From: Acidobacteriota bacterium
GTDB lineage: Bacteria; Acidobacteriota; Terriglobia; Bryobacterales; Bryobacteraceae
NCBI GenBank assembly: GCA_023436715.1
Contig: JAEZIJ010000032.1
Location: forward strand, 22,583 to 86,582
DNA: 64,000 bases
Reading direction: 5' to 3'
Shown: positions 8,220 through 15,764 of the stretch, in pieces
Position numbering within the stretch: the first letter of the stretch is position 1
Layout of the letters: each line of letters opens with the position of its first letter
Position numbers and translations under genes: made by a program
Notes under the pieces: model-generated
What the model was told of the DNA's origin: nothing
Databases searched by the model: none
Seen by the model: only the letters and a program-made list of their open reading frames with translations

Positions 8220-8672
8220 ATGTCGAACATTCAAGAGATTCTGGATTCCGCCGCGGCGATCGCCAAAGGCATGGGCGTCACGCTCAAGGAGATGGTATCG
8301 CCGGCGGTGACGGAGGGTTATCCGGATGAGCCGCCGCGGCTTCAGGAGCGCTTCCGGGGAACTCACATCCTCGAGCGCGATGAGAACGGACTGGAAAAGT
8401 GCGTAGCGTGCTTCCTGTGCGCCGTCGCTTGCCCTTCGAACTGCATCTACATCGAGGCCGCGGAGAACACCGAAAGCAAGCGCATCAGCGGCGGTGAACG
8501 GTACGCGAAGGTCTATAACATCGACTACACGCGCTGCATTTTCTGCGGATACTGCGTGGAGGCCTGCCCAACGGACGCCATCATCCACGGCCACGGCTTC
8601 GAGACCGCGGCGTACAACACCTCGGCGATGGTCTACCGCAAAGAGCAGATGCTGCGGCCAGTGGGACAGTAG
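8220..8672 (+). CDS. NuoI-like 2[4Fe-4S] ferredoxin (stand-alone)
   Basis: 150 aa from the ATG at 8220. Two classical cluster motifs, CVACFLCAVACPSNC (about 61-75) and CIFCGYCVEACPTDA (about 100-114), plus the NuoI signatures RFRGTHIL and the AYNTSAMVYRKEQ tail identify complex I subunit I (NuoI/TYKY). No other nuo gene is in the window, so this is a detached copy, perhaps serving another electron-transfer partner such as the upstream flavoprotein. A TTG at 8172 overlapping the upstream stop is a less likely start. Confidence 0.88.
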   Translation: MSNIQEILDSAAAIAKGMGVTLKEMVSPAVTEGYPDEPPRLQERFRGTHILERDENGLEKCVACFLCAVACPSNCIYIEAAENTESKRISGGERYAKVYNIDYTRCIFCGYCVEACPTDAIIHGHGFETAAYNTSAMVYRKEQMLRPVGQ

Positions 8673-8682
8673 CGTAAGGGCC

Positions 8683-8719
8683 ACGCATGCGTAGCCCGCG
8701 GGCCGGGCATGCCCGGCCC
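8683..8719. repeat. Palindromic intergenic repeat (family B), likely bidirectional terminator
   Basis: Two perfect palindromes: ACGCATGCGT at 8683-8692 and a 20-bp GC-only inverted repeat at 8700-8719 (GGGCCGGGCA plus its complement). They fill the gap between the convergent nuoI-like and acetate kinase genes, and the second ends immediately before the acetate kinase stop. Related sequences occur at 18240 and 43608. The hairpin probably ends transcription from both sides, though there is no T-tract. Confidence 0.7.
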
Positions 8720-9817
8720 CTACAAATTCAGACAGCCGTATGCCCGCCGCGCCACCACGAGTTCTTCGTTCGTGGCCAGCGCAAGCACCGCAGTGCCCGC
8801 GCAGTCCGAAGAAATCACGCGGTCGCCCGAGCCGGTTTCGTTCGCAACCGGATCGAGTTGAATGCCCAGAAATTCCAGGCCGGAACAACACAACGCGCGG
8901 AGCCGCGCCGAATTCTCGCCAATACCTCCGGTGAAGGCCACCGCATCCACCCCGCCCATCGCCGCCGCATACGCGCCGATGGTCTTCCGCACCTCGTAGG
9001 CGAAGACCTCGAGCGCAAGACATGCATCCTCGTTGCCGGCCGCGGCGGCGGCCTCCAGGTCCCGCACATCTCCGCCGGCGATCCCCGAGAGCCCGGCCAA
9101 CCCGCCCGTCTGCGTCAACTGCCGCCGCACTTCGGCCGAATCCCAAGCGCAGCGGTCCATCATGAACAGGACCGCGAACACGTCCAGGTCGCCGTGCCGC
9201 GTCGCGTTTTCCAGTCCCGATTGCGCCGAGAAACCCATCGTAGTATCGACGGACCGGCCGCCCGCGATCGCGCAAATCGACGAACTGCCGCCGAGATGGC
9301 AACTGATGGTCCGCAGCGAGGATGCCGGTCTGCCAAGCACTTCGGGAACCCGCCCGGCGATGAACTGGTGCGAAGCGCCGTGGAACCCGTAGCGCCGTAT
9401 GCCGTGCTGCTCGCGCCAATGGGCCGGAACGCCGTAGCGGGCGGCGTACTCGGGCACGGTCCGGTGAAACTCCGTCTCGAACGCTGCCACGAGCGGCACG
9501 CCCGGCATCGCATCGCGGAACGCGCAGATGGCCGCCAGGTAAATGGAATTGTGCGCGGGCGCGGCCGGCAAATACTCCCGCATGGCCGCGACCACGCCGT
9601 CATCGATCACGAACGTGCCGCGGTAGGCTTTGCCCGCGTGTACGGCTTTGAAAGCCACGGCGTCGATCGCCGCGTCGCCCATCCCGATCTCCGCGATGGC
9701 CTGTCGGTAATCGCTGACACGTTCGAACCGGCCGCGCGCAAGCACGCGCTCGGAGGGCATCTCCAGAATCTGATACTTCAAAGAGGTCGAACCAAGGTTC
9801 GGTACAAGTACGTTCAT
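8720..9817 (-). CDS. ackA: Acetate kinase (acetate/propionate kinase family)
   Basis: 365 aa, about 35 residues shorter than E. coli AckA (400 aa). It has the ASKHA-fold landmarks in order: N-terminal phosphate loop NLGSTSLKYQ, RYGFHGASH with catalytic-region His, DTTMGFSAQSGLENATRHGD, and FTGGIGENSARLR. It would interconvert acetyl phosphate and ADP with acetate and ATP. The ATG at 9817 overlaps the upstream TPR gene stop (ATGA), so the two are translationally coupled. No phosphotransacetylase gene is nearby. The TTSLK variation and short length leave a related short-chain acid kinase possible. Confidence 0.85.
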   Translation of the reverse strand: MNVLVPNLGSTSLKYQILEMPSERVLARGRFERVSDYRQAIAEIGMGDAAIDAVAFKAVHAGKAYRGTFVIDDGVVAAMREYLPAAPAHNSIYLAAICAFRDAMPGVPLVAAFETEFHRTVPEYAARYGVPAHWREQHGIRRYGFHGASHQFIAGRVPEVLGRPASSLRTISCHLGGSSSICAIAGGRSVDTTMGFSAQSGLENATRHGDLDVFAVLFMMDRCAWDSAEVRRQLTQTGGLAGLSGIAGGDVRDLEAAAAAGNEDACLALEVFAYEVRKTIGAYAAAMGGVDAVAFTGGIGENSARLRALCCSGLEFLGIQLDPVANETGSGDRVISSDCAGTAVLALATNEELVVARRAYGCLNL

Positions 9818-10953
9818 CGGATACGGTATTGGGATTGGATCGCTTTCGCGTTCTGCCGGGCCGGAGCCTGGAACCGGCCGGGGATGTTGGCGCATTCCTG
9901 GCTGAAGCGGAGTGCGTCGCGGGCGCGGTCGGTTTCACCTGCTTCGGCGAGGCGGTAATTCGCCAGCCCGAGATAGAACAGCGCCTCCGCCTTCATATCC
10001 GGACTGTTTCCGATGCCGGGAAGCGCGGCCCGCAGCGCCTGGTCGGCGGCACCCCACTTGTTCGCCGTTGCGTGTACGACACCCTGCATCCACTGCGCCC
10101 GGCCGATCACCTGCGTTTTCCGCGTCTGCCAGTCTGCATCGCTTTGGCCCTCCGGCCTGGCTTTCGCGTTCATCGCCTCGACGGCCTTGTGGGACATCTC
10201 CAGGACCTTCTCGTTCTGTTTGCCCATGTAGCCGCTCGCCACCGCCAGCATCATCTCCGCGTTGGTCTGATCCTTGGCAAGCGTTTGCTCGGCCAGGCTC
10301 ACGGCTTTGGCGTTGTCCCCGGTCTGTATGTAGGCCAGGAACCGCTGCTCGGCCACCATCGGGAGGTACTGGCTCTGCGGGTTGCGCTGCTCGAGCAGGT
10401 CGCCCAAGGCGATCTTCTTCTTGGGGTCCGGAGTCTGGAGCGCCATGGCGTAGAGCGAGTACTCGGTATAGGTGTCCAATTGCTTCGCGTAATCCACGCT
10501 GTGCGTCCAGTTCTCTACCGCGTCCTCGTCGGCCGGCTTGGGCGTCTGCGCGACCTTCCGGGCGACGTCGGAGGTGAGCACAGCCCATTTCAACACGAGG
10601 TCCGCGTCCCGTTTGGTCTCGAGCGCGGCCTTCAGGCACGCGTGCGCGGCCTCGGCATCGGCCGGGTCGAGCGCGAGCAGCTTCTCGCCCGCCGCGATCA
10701 CCTTATCGGGCTGATTCGCCTTGGCGTATGCCGCCACAAGCTGTTCGTAAACCCAGATCGTTCCCTCGTGCTTCGGGTTTTGCGCGGCGAATTGCTCGAG
10801 CATGCCGATCTTCTTCGCCTCGTCGGACTCCTGCCCTATCTGCTGGAGCAACTGGCCTTCCGGGGTCTCCGCGTTAATGGTGACCGTGTGCCGTTGAGCG
10901 GCAGCCGTCCCAATAACCGAGAGCAGAACCGCTATGACCGCGATGCTTTTCAT
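9814..10953 (-). CDS. Secreted TPR-repeat protein
   Basis: 379 aa with a signal peptide (MKSIAVIAVLLSVIGTAAA). The remainder is helical with several TPR-like units, for example HEGTIWVYEQLVAAYAKANQ, KAVSLAEQTLAKDQTNAEMM and AEALFYLGLANYRLAEAGE. It probably acts as a periplasmic scaffold. The ATG at 10953 has GGGAGG close upstream. Its stop overlaps the acetate kinase start by 4 nt, an unexpected operon partner for a cytoplasmic enzyme. Confidence 0.82.
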   Translation of the reverse strand: MKSIAVIAVLLSVIGTAAAQRHTVTINAETPEGQLLQQIGQESDEAKKIGMLEQFAAQNPKHEGTIWVYEQLVAAYAKANQPDKVIAAGEKLLALDPADAEAAHACLKAALETKRDADLVLKWAVLTSDVARKVAQTPKPADEDAVENWTHSVDYAKQLDTYTEYSLYAMALQTPDPKKKIALGDLLEQRNPQSQYLPMVAEQRFLAYIQTGDNAKAVSLAEQTLAKDQTNAEMMLAVASGYMGKQNEKVLEMSHKAVEAMNAKARPEGQSDADWQTRKTQVIGRAQWMQGVVHATANKWGAADQALRAALPGIGNSPDMKAEALFYLGLANYRLAEAGETDRARDALRFSQECANIPGRFQAPARQNAKAIQSQYRIR

Positions 10954-11057
10954 ACGCCTCCCGCAGGCCATAATCGCCTGCCTCCACCCGTTCTCGACGG
11001 GATGTTATCATACTCTCAGCCAAATTAGGGACACCGCGAGTAGGAGAAACGACCCGA

Positions 11058-11438
11058 ATGAATCGCAGATTATTCTTCCTGGCGTTCGCCTCCGTTCTGC
11101 TGGGCACGGGATTGCTGTTTGCCGCCGAGCAGACATTTTCCGCTGAGCAAGCAATCGTCGGAAGTTGGGACTGTACCTCCACAACACCCATCGGCACCGA
11201 AGTGAAGTGGACCCTCACCGTCAAGGAGCAGGACGGAAAGCTGACCGGCACCGCAGGCAGCGACGAAGGGGAGATGCCCATCTCCGAAGCAAAGATGGAG
11301 GACGGGACATTTTCGTTCAAAGTCTTCATCGAATCCGAGCCCTACCAGGTACGCATCAAGGTTATGGGCCCCAAATTCGAGGGCACGTGGAAGGGCGGCG
11401 GCGAGACCGGCGCCATTAGAGGCACGAAGAAGATATGA
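11058..11438 (+). CDS. Small secreted beta-strand-rich protein
   Basis: 126 aa: signal peptide (LFFLAFASVLLGTGLLFAAE), then alternating strands (IVGSWDCTST, KWTLTVKEQDGKLTGTAG, FSFKVFIESEPYQVRIKVMG) typical of small lipocalin-like or CREC-type domains common in acidobacterial secretomes. No enzyme motif was recognised. Its stop overlaps the start of the penicillin acylase gene (ATGA), so they form an operon. Confidence 0.8.
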   Translation: MNRRLFFLAFASVLLGTGLLFAAEQTFSAEQAIVGSWDCTSTTPIGTEVKWTLTVKEQDGKLTGTAGSDEGEMPISEAKMEDGTFSFKVFIESEPYQVRIKVMGPKFEGTWKGGGETGAIRGTKKI

Positions 11439-13495
11439 ACAGGCCCGCGCCTGGCCGGTTTCGCCAGGGCGCGTGCATTCTGACGGCCCTGTTGACGGCG
11501 GCAACTCCGTTCCTCCACGCCGAGAAGGTCCGCATTCTGCGCGATGACTTCGGTGTGCCCCACATCTTCTCCGCCACTCCGGCAGGCGCAGCTTTCGGTT
11601 CCGGTTATGCCCAGGCGGAGGACCGCCTGGACGAGATGCTGCGAAACTATCGCAAGGCCGAAGGCACGATGGCCGAGGCGTTCGGCGCAGCATGGGTGGA
11701 ACGGGACTACCGGCAGCGGCTCTGGAGGCACCGCGAGGTCGCGGAGAGGAACTATCCGAAGCTGTCGGCGGACGCCCGGGCGATGTGTGAGGCGTTCATC
11801 GCAGGCGTCCAGCGGTACATCAAGGAGCATCCGGCCGAAGTCCCCGCGTGGGCGCCGAAGCTGGAGCCGTGGCGCGTGGTCGCGCTCAGCCGCTACATCG
11901 TCTACGGTTGGCCCGAGGGCGAGGTGGCGAGCGATCTGCAACGGGCGGGCATCCGACCCGATCCGACGGCCTATCGTGGATCGAACGAATGGCTGCTCGC
12001 GCCCTCGCGTACCGCCATGCGCGCGACCATTGCGCTCATCGATCCGCACCTGAGCTGGTATAACGAGTTCCGCTGGTATGAGATGCGCCTCTACGCGGGC
12101 CCTTATGCCATCTCCGGCGCCGCGATCGTGGGCCTGCCCTTCCCCGCCCTCGGCCACGGGCGCTGGGCGTCTGTCGCAATGACCACCGGCGGACCGGACA
12201 CCTCCGACGTGTTTGAGGAGGAAGTCGCCGGCGGCAAATACAAGTTCCAGGGCCGGTGGCGTCCTCTCGAAGTCCGCCGCGAGCGAATCGGCGTGAAGTC
12301 CGGCGATGCCATCGAATGGAAGGATGTGATCGTCGAATCCACGCACCACGGTCCCATCGTCGCGCACAAGGACGGCAAGGCCTATTCCGCCGCCATTCCC
12401 TACGCCAACGAGTTCCGGCTTATCGAACAGAGTTGGGCGATGATGAACGCACGAAATCTTGCCGCCATGAAGAGGGCGCTTGCCTCGCTCCAGTTGATGC
12501 AGCAGAACATCATGGCCGGGACGGTCGATGGGGATATCTACTACGTGCGCAACGGGCGCGTGCCGGTCCGTCCGGTGGGTTGCGACCCTTCACGCCCCAT
12601 GCCCGGCGGCGGCTCCTGCGAGTGGCAGGGGATTCACCCCTTCGAGGACCTGATTCAGGTGACGAACCCGCCCTCCGGCTACATGCAAAACTGCAACGCT
12701 TCTCCGCAGTGGCTTTGGAACGAGGGAACGCCATTCCAGCCGGACAAATACAGGGACCGCTTCGATCTGTTCAACGTGCCGCCAGGTCCGCCGCACCAGC
12801 GTGCGGCCATGGTGCTGGAACTGCTCGATGCGGCGAAGAACGTCACCGATGAGAAAGCCATCGACATTGCGTTCTCACCCGCGGTTTACGGTTTCGGCAC
12901 GTGGCAGGACCGCGTACGCCGGCTCCCGGGCGAACCGGCCGATTTCGCCAAGCTCATCCTGAGCTGGAACGGCCGGGCCGATGCCGATTCCCGTGCGGCC
13001 CTGGGCTTCTATCTCTTCAAAATGAGCCTTGGGCGAACCGGGGGTGAGGTGACGCCTCCCCCATCCCTGACGGACGTACAAATCGGCGAAGCCCTGCAGA
13101 ATGCTCAGCAGAAGCTGAAGGCGGATTTCCCCCCGAATGCAACCTATGGCACCCTGTTCCGCGTTGGACGTCAGGGCGGCGACCGGACCTATCCGGTAGG
13201 CGGCGGCAATCCGCGCGGAGCGGGCATGGCTACGCCGCGGGCCATCACCTTCGTCCAGCGTGGAAAGGAATATGTCGGCGTGGCCGGGCAGTCCGCGACG
13301 CAGATCGTGATTCTGACTAAGCCTCCGCGCTCCTACATGGTCATTCCGCTCGGGGAAAGCGATCACAAAGACTCGCCGCACTGGGACGACCAGGCACAGA
13401 AGCTCTTTAGCCGCTCGCTCGTGAAATCGACGTACTTCCTCAACCGAAAGGAACTGAGCAAGCACGTCGAGCGCACCGAAAACCTGGATTACTAA
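11435..13495 (+). CDS. Penicillin-acylase-family Ntn hydrolase (acylase)
   Basis: 686 aa secreted precursor. After a signal peptide, the alpha chain carries LRDDFGVPHIFS and GYAQAEDRLDEM; the RGSNEWLLA motif places the self-processing nucleophile at Ser183, which becomes the N-terminus of the beta chain. Later family motifs such as THHGPIV and the region around QQNIMAGTVDGDIYY are present. The family hydrolyses amides such as beta-lactam side chains or N-acyl homoserine lactones; the substrate is undetermined. It is coupled to the upstream small secreted protein. Confidence 0.9.
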   Translation: MNRPAPGRFRQGACILTALLTAATPFLHAEKVRILRDDFGVPHIFSATPAGAAFGSGYAQAEDRLDEMLRNYRKAEGTMAEAFGAAWVERDYRQRLWRHREVAERNYPKLSADARAMCEAFIAGVQRYIKEHPAEVPAWAPKLEPWRVVALSRYIVYGWPEGEVASDLQRAGIRPDPTAYRGSNEWLLAPSRTAMRATIALIDPHLSWYNEFRWYEMRLYAGPYAISGAAIVGLPFPALGHGRWASVAMTTGGPDTSDVFEEEVAGGKYKFQGRWRPLEVRRERIGVKSGDAIEWKDVIVESTHHGPIVAHKDGKAYSAAIPYANEFRLIEQSWAMMNARNLAAMKRALASLQLMQQNIMAGTVDGDIYYVRNGRVPVRPVGCDPSRPMPGGGSCEWQGIHPFEDLIQVTNPPSGYMQNCNASPQWLWNEGTPFQPDKYRDRFDLFNVPPGPPHQRAAMVLELLDAAKNVTDEKAIDIAFSPAVYGFGTWQDRVRRLPGEPADFAKLILSWNGRADADSRAALGFYLFKMSLGRTGGEVTPPPSLTDVQIGEALQNAQQKLKADFPPNATYGTLFRVGRQGGDRTYPVGGGNPRGAGMATPRAITFVQRGKEYVGVAGQSATQIVILTKPPRSYMVIPLGESDHKDSPHWDDQAQKLFSRSLVKSTYFLNRKELSKHVERTENLDY

Positions 13496-13548
13496 ACCGC
13501 TCCCTCGCGCGCCGCTTTGTGCTAATCTCGCTTACTCCGGGGAGAAAT

Positions 13549-14592
13549 ATGGTTCTGCCTCAAACATACATGGGCGCGCTGTTGCTCATGATCCTTTCGA
13601 TGATCTGCTGGGGTTCGTGGGCAAACACGTACAAACTCAGCGGCAAATGGCGCTTCGAGCTTTTCTACTGGGATTACGCTATTGGCGTGCTGCTGGCCGC
13701 CATCGTCGCGGCATTTACCTTCGGCTCGCTGGGGTTTGACGGCTTTCTTTTCACAGACGACCTGATGCGCGCGGGACGGCGCAACATAGCCTACGGCGTC
13801 GGGGCCGGCGTAATCTTCAACCTGGCGAACATGCTGCTCGTCGCCGCCATCGCCGTCGCGGGAATGTCCGTTGCATTTCCCGTCGGGATCGGGCTGGCGC
13901 TCATCATCGGCGTTATCTGGAACTACTTCATCAAGCCGCAGGGCAACCCGACGCTGCTGTTCACCGGCGTAGCGATCGTGGTTGCGGCAATAGTGGTGGA
14001 TGCGCTGGCGTACCGCGGCCTGGCGCTGGCCAAAGCGAAAGAGGTGATCAAGGCCGGGAAGTCGAAATCCACCGCCATCCCAAAGGTCGGCTGGAAGGGC
14101 CTCATCCTCAGCATCACGAGCGGCCTGCTCATGGGCTCGTTCTACCCGCTGGTTGAGCTCGGCAAGCAGGGCGATGCCGGCCTCGGACCTTACGCCATTG
14201 CGTTCGTCTTTGCCGTTGGGGTTTTCGCCTCGACGTTCGTGTTCAACCTGTTCTTCATGAACCTGCCAGTGCAGGGCCCGCCCGTTGAAATCCTGGACTA
14301 CTTCAAGGGTAACCTCAGGCAGCACGCCTTGGGCATCCTGGGCGGCGGCATCTGGGCCTTGGGGACGATCACGAACTTCGTGGTGGCCAGCGCGCCGAAC
14401 CCGCACGTCGGCCCGGCGATCAGTTATGCGCTCGGCCAGGGGGCCACGCTGATCAGCGCGCTGTGGGGCTTGCTGGTCTGGAAGGAATTTCGCGGCGCGG
14501 ATGGCGCCGTCAAGGTTCAGCTTGCGCTGATGCTGGTGTTGTTCACGGCCGGCCTGACACTGATCTCGATCGCGCCGCTGTTCGCGAGGTAA
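13549..14592 (+). CDS. GRP/DMT-type sugar transporter, ten-TM permease
   Basis: 347 aa membrane protein with about ten TM helices. MILSMICWGSWANTYKL at the N-terminus and GMSVAFPVGIGLALIIGVIWNY resemble the glucose/ribose porter (GRP) and L-rhamnose-proton symporter group within the drug/metabolite transporter superfamily. It would move a sugar or similar small solute by ion coupling; the substrate is unknown. The ATG at 13549 has GGGGAG 5 nt upstream; an upstream TTG at 13519 would place the SD inside the gene. Confidence 0.82.
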   Translation: MVLPQTYMGALLLMILSMICWGSWANTYKLSGKWRFELFYWDYAIGVLLAAIVAAFTFGSLGFDGFLFTDDLMRAGRRNIAYGVGAGVIFNLANMLLVAAIAVAGMSVAFPVGIGLALIIGVIWNYFIKPQGNPTLLFTGVAIVVAAIVVDALAYRGLALAKAKEVIKAGKSKSTAIPKVGWKGLILSITSGLLMGSFYPLVELGKQGDAGLGPYAIAFVFAVGVFASTFVFNLFFMNLPVQGPPVEILDYFKGNLRQHALGILGGGIWALGTITNFVVASAPNPHVGPAISYALGQGATLISALWGLLVWKEFRGADGAVKVQLALMLVLFTAGLTLISIAPLFAR

Positions 14593-14603
14593 ACCGCTCG
14601 CTG

Positions 14604-14643
14604 ACGGTCGCGGCTCAGTAGCGGGCTTCAGAGCCGCGACCGT
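14604..14643 (+). terminator. Perfect 13-bp inverted repeat after the sugar transporter (family D)
   Basis: Arms at 14604-14616 and 14631-14643 (ACGGTCGCGGCTC and its exact complement) enclose a 14-nt loop 11 nt after the transporter stop. There is no T-tract, and a looser relative lies at 45613-45674 after rpsA, so this is both a repeat element and a plausible transcription stop. Confidence 0.5.
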
Positions 14644-14711
14644 AAGGGAGTGCCGCATGGGCCTGCGGCCCACCAAGGGTGATGAAAATGCACACCGGGC
14701 AGGACCGCCCA

Positions 14712-14799
14712 GTGGGGCAGGGCCTCGCCCTGCGGCGGGCTCCCAGCCCGCCTGCGTGGCCGGCCTGAGAGGCCGGCGCAGCCCGAGGGGCTGCCCCAC
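14712..14799 (+). repeat. 88-bp multi-hairpin repeat element, copy 1 (family A)
   Basis: The element is bounded by GTGGGGCAG and its exact complement CTGCCCCAC. Inside are four hairpins in series: GCAGGGC/GCCCTGC with a 3-nt loop, GGCGGGC/GCCCGCC with loop TCCCA, GCCGGCCT/AGGCCGGC with loop GAG, and GCAGCCC/GGGCTGC with loop GAG. A second copy lies inverted at 63890-63978 with changes confined to one loop and one linker. It lies between the transporter and the ABC ATPase genes. Confidence 0.85.
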
Positions 14800-15009
14800 T
14801 TCTCAATCAGAAGCAGTCCAGCGGTCTCGACCGATTTTCAACGGAGCGGTCCTCACCTTTGGTTGGTCGCAGGCCCATGAAGTTAGGTCAGCCCTTCTGG
14901 GCTGCCGCTGGGCTTTGCCCGCCGTGGCACATGCCTCCCGGGGACAGGTCTCCAGACCTGCCCGCCCGGCGATTTTCAACGGAGTGAGCGGCCTGGGCGC
15001 CCGATCCGG
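14800..15009. other. Repeat-mosaic intergenic sequence
   Basis: No gene was seen. The segment after the 88-bp element contains CGATTTTCAACGGAG twice (starting near 14828 and 14969), a CAGCCC-TTCT-GGGCTG hairpin and a CAGGTCT-CC-AGACCTG hairpin. The flank immediately after the element also resembles the flank of the inverted copy near 63820-63890, so the repeated unit is longer than the 88-bp core. Confidence 0.55.
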
Positions 15010-15750
15010 CTACTTGTTGACCTGCTCGTCCCTCTCGACTTTCCCGTCGCGGACGTGGATGATGCGGCGGGCGAACATGGCGATGTCGTGCTCGTGCGTG
15101 ACCAGCACGATGGTGTTGCCCTGTTGGTGTAGCCGATCGAACAGCGCCATGATTTCGTTACCGGTCGCGGTGTCGAGGTTGCCGGTAGGCTCATCGGCCA
15201 GCAGAATCGAAGGATTGTTCACCAGCGCCCGGGCGACCGCGACGCGCTGCCGCTGTCCGCCGGACAACTCGCTTGGCTTGTGATACATACGAGCTTCCAG
15301 GTCAACCTGGCGCAAGGCCTGCTTGGCCCGTTCCATCCGCGTGTCGGCCGGGACTCCGGCATAGATCAGAGGCAGTTCGACGTTGTGCAGCGCGGTGGCA
15401 CGGGGGAGCAGATTGAAGGTCTGGAAGACGAACCCGATCTCTTTGTTGCGGATGCGCGCCAGTTCATCGTCGTTCATGTCGCTGACCAGCCTGCCGTTGA
15501 TGTAGTACAGGCCTTTGCTGGGCGTATCGAGGCAGCCGATCATGTTCATCAGGGTGGACTTACCGGATCCGGACGGCCCCATGATGGCAACATATTCACC
15601 CCGCCTGATCTCGATATCCACGCCCGACACGGCGTGAATCTCCTGATCGCCCATCACGTAGGTCTTCCACAGATCGTACGTGCGGATGACGATCCCGTTT
15701 CGCTTCAGTTCTTCGCCGCGCTCGATCTTTTCCTGGAGTGCTTCTGCCAT
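15010..15750 (-). CDS. ABC transporter ATP-binding protein (MacB/LolD type)
   Basis: 246 aa ATPase with all motifs: Walker A GPSGSGKST, Q-loop FVFQTFNLLPR, signature LSGGQRQRVAVARAL, Walker B ILLADEPTGNLD and switch VTHEHD. It belongs to the MacB/LolD/FtsE class that powers export or lipoprotein release. It is 14 nt downstream of the HlyD adaptor gene, so the pair would be the ATPase and periplasmic adaptor of a tripartite exporter. The expected FtsX/MacB-type permease does not follow; the next sequence is a repeat mosaic. Confidence 0.93.
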   Translation of the reverse strand: MAEALQEKIERGEELKRNGIVIRTYDLWKTYVMGDQEIHAVSGVDIEIRRGEYVAIMGPSGSGKSTLMNMIGCLDTPSKGLYYINGRLVSDMNDDELARIRNKEIGFVFQTFNLLPRATALHNVELPLIYAGVPADTRMERAKQALRQVDLEARMYHKPSELSGGQRQRVAVARALVNNPSILLADEPTGNLDTATGNEIMALFDRLHQQGNTIVLVTHEHDIAMFARRIIHVRDGKVERDEQVNK

Positions 15751-15764
15751 TTTGATTTCTCGCC

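Noticed and set aside
14604..14643. Riboswitch-like fold near the sugar transporter
   Set aside because: The inverted repeat lies after the stop codon and not in a leader; it is better read as a terminator/repeat.
13522..14799. A 425-codon frame antisense to the sugar transporter
   Set aside because: Its sequence is Gln/Arg/His-rich and the sense strand shows ten clear TM helices.
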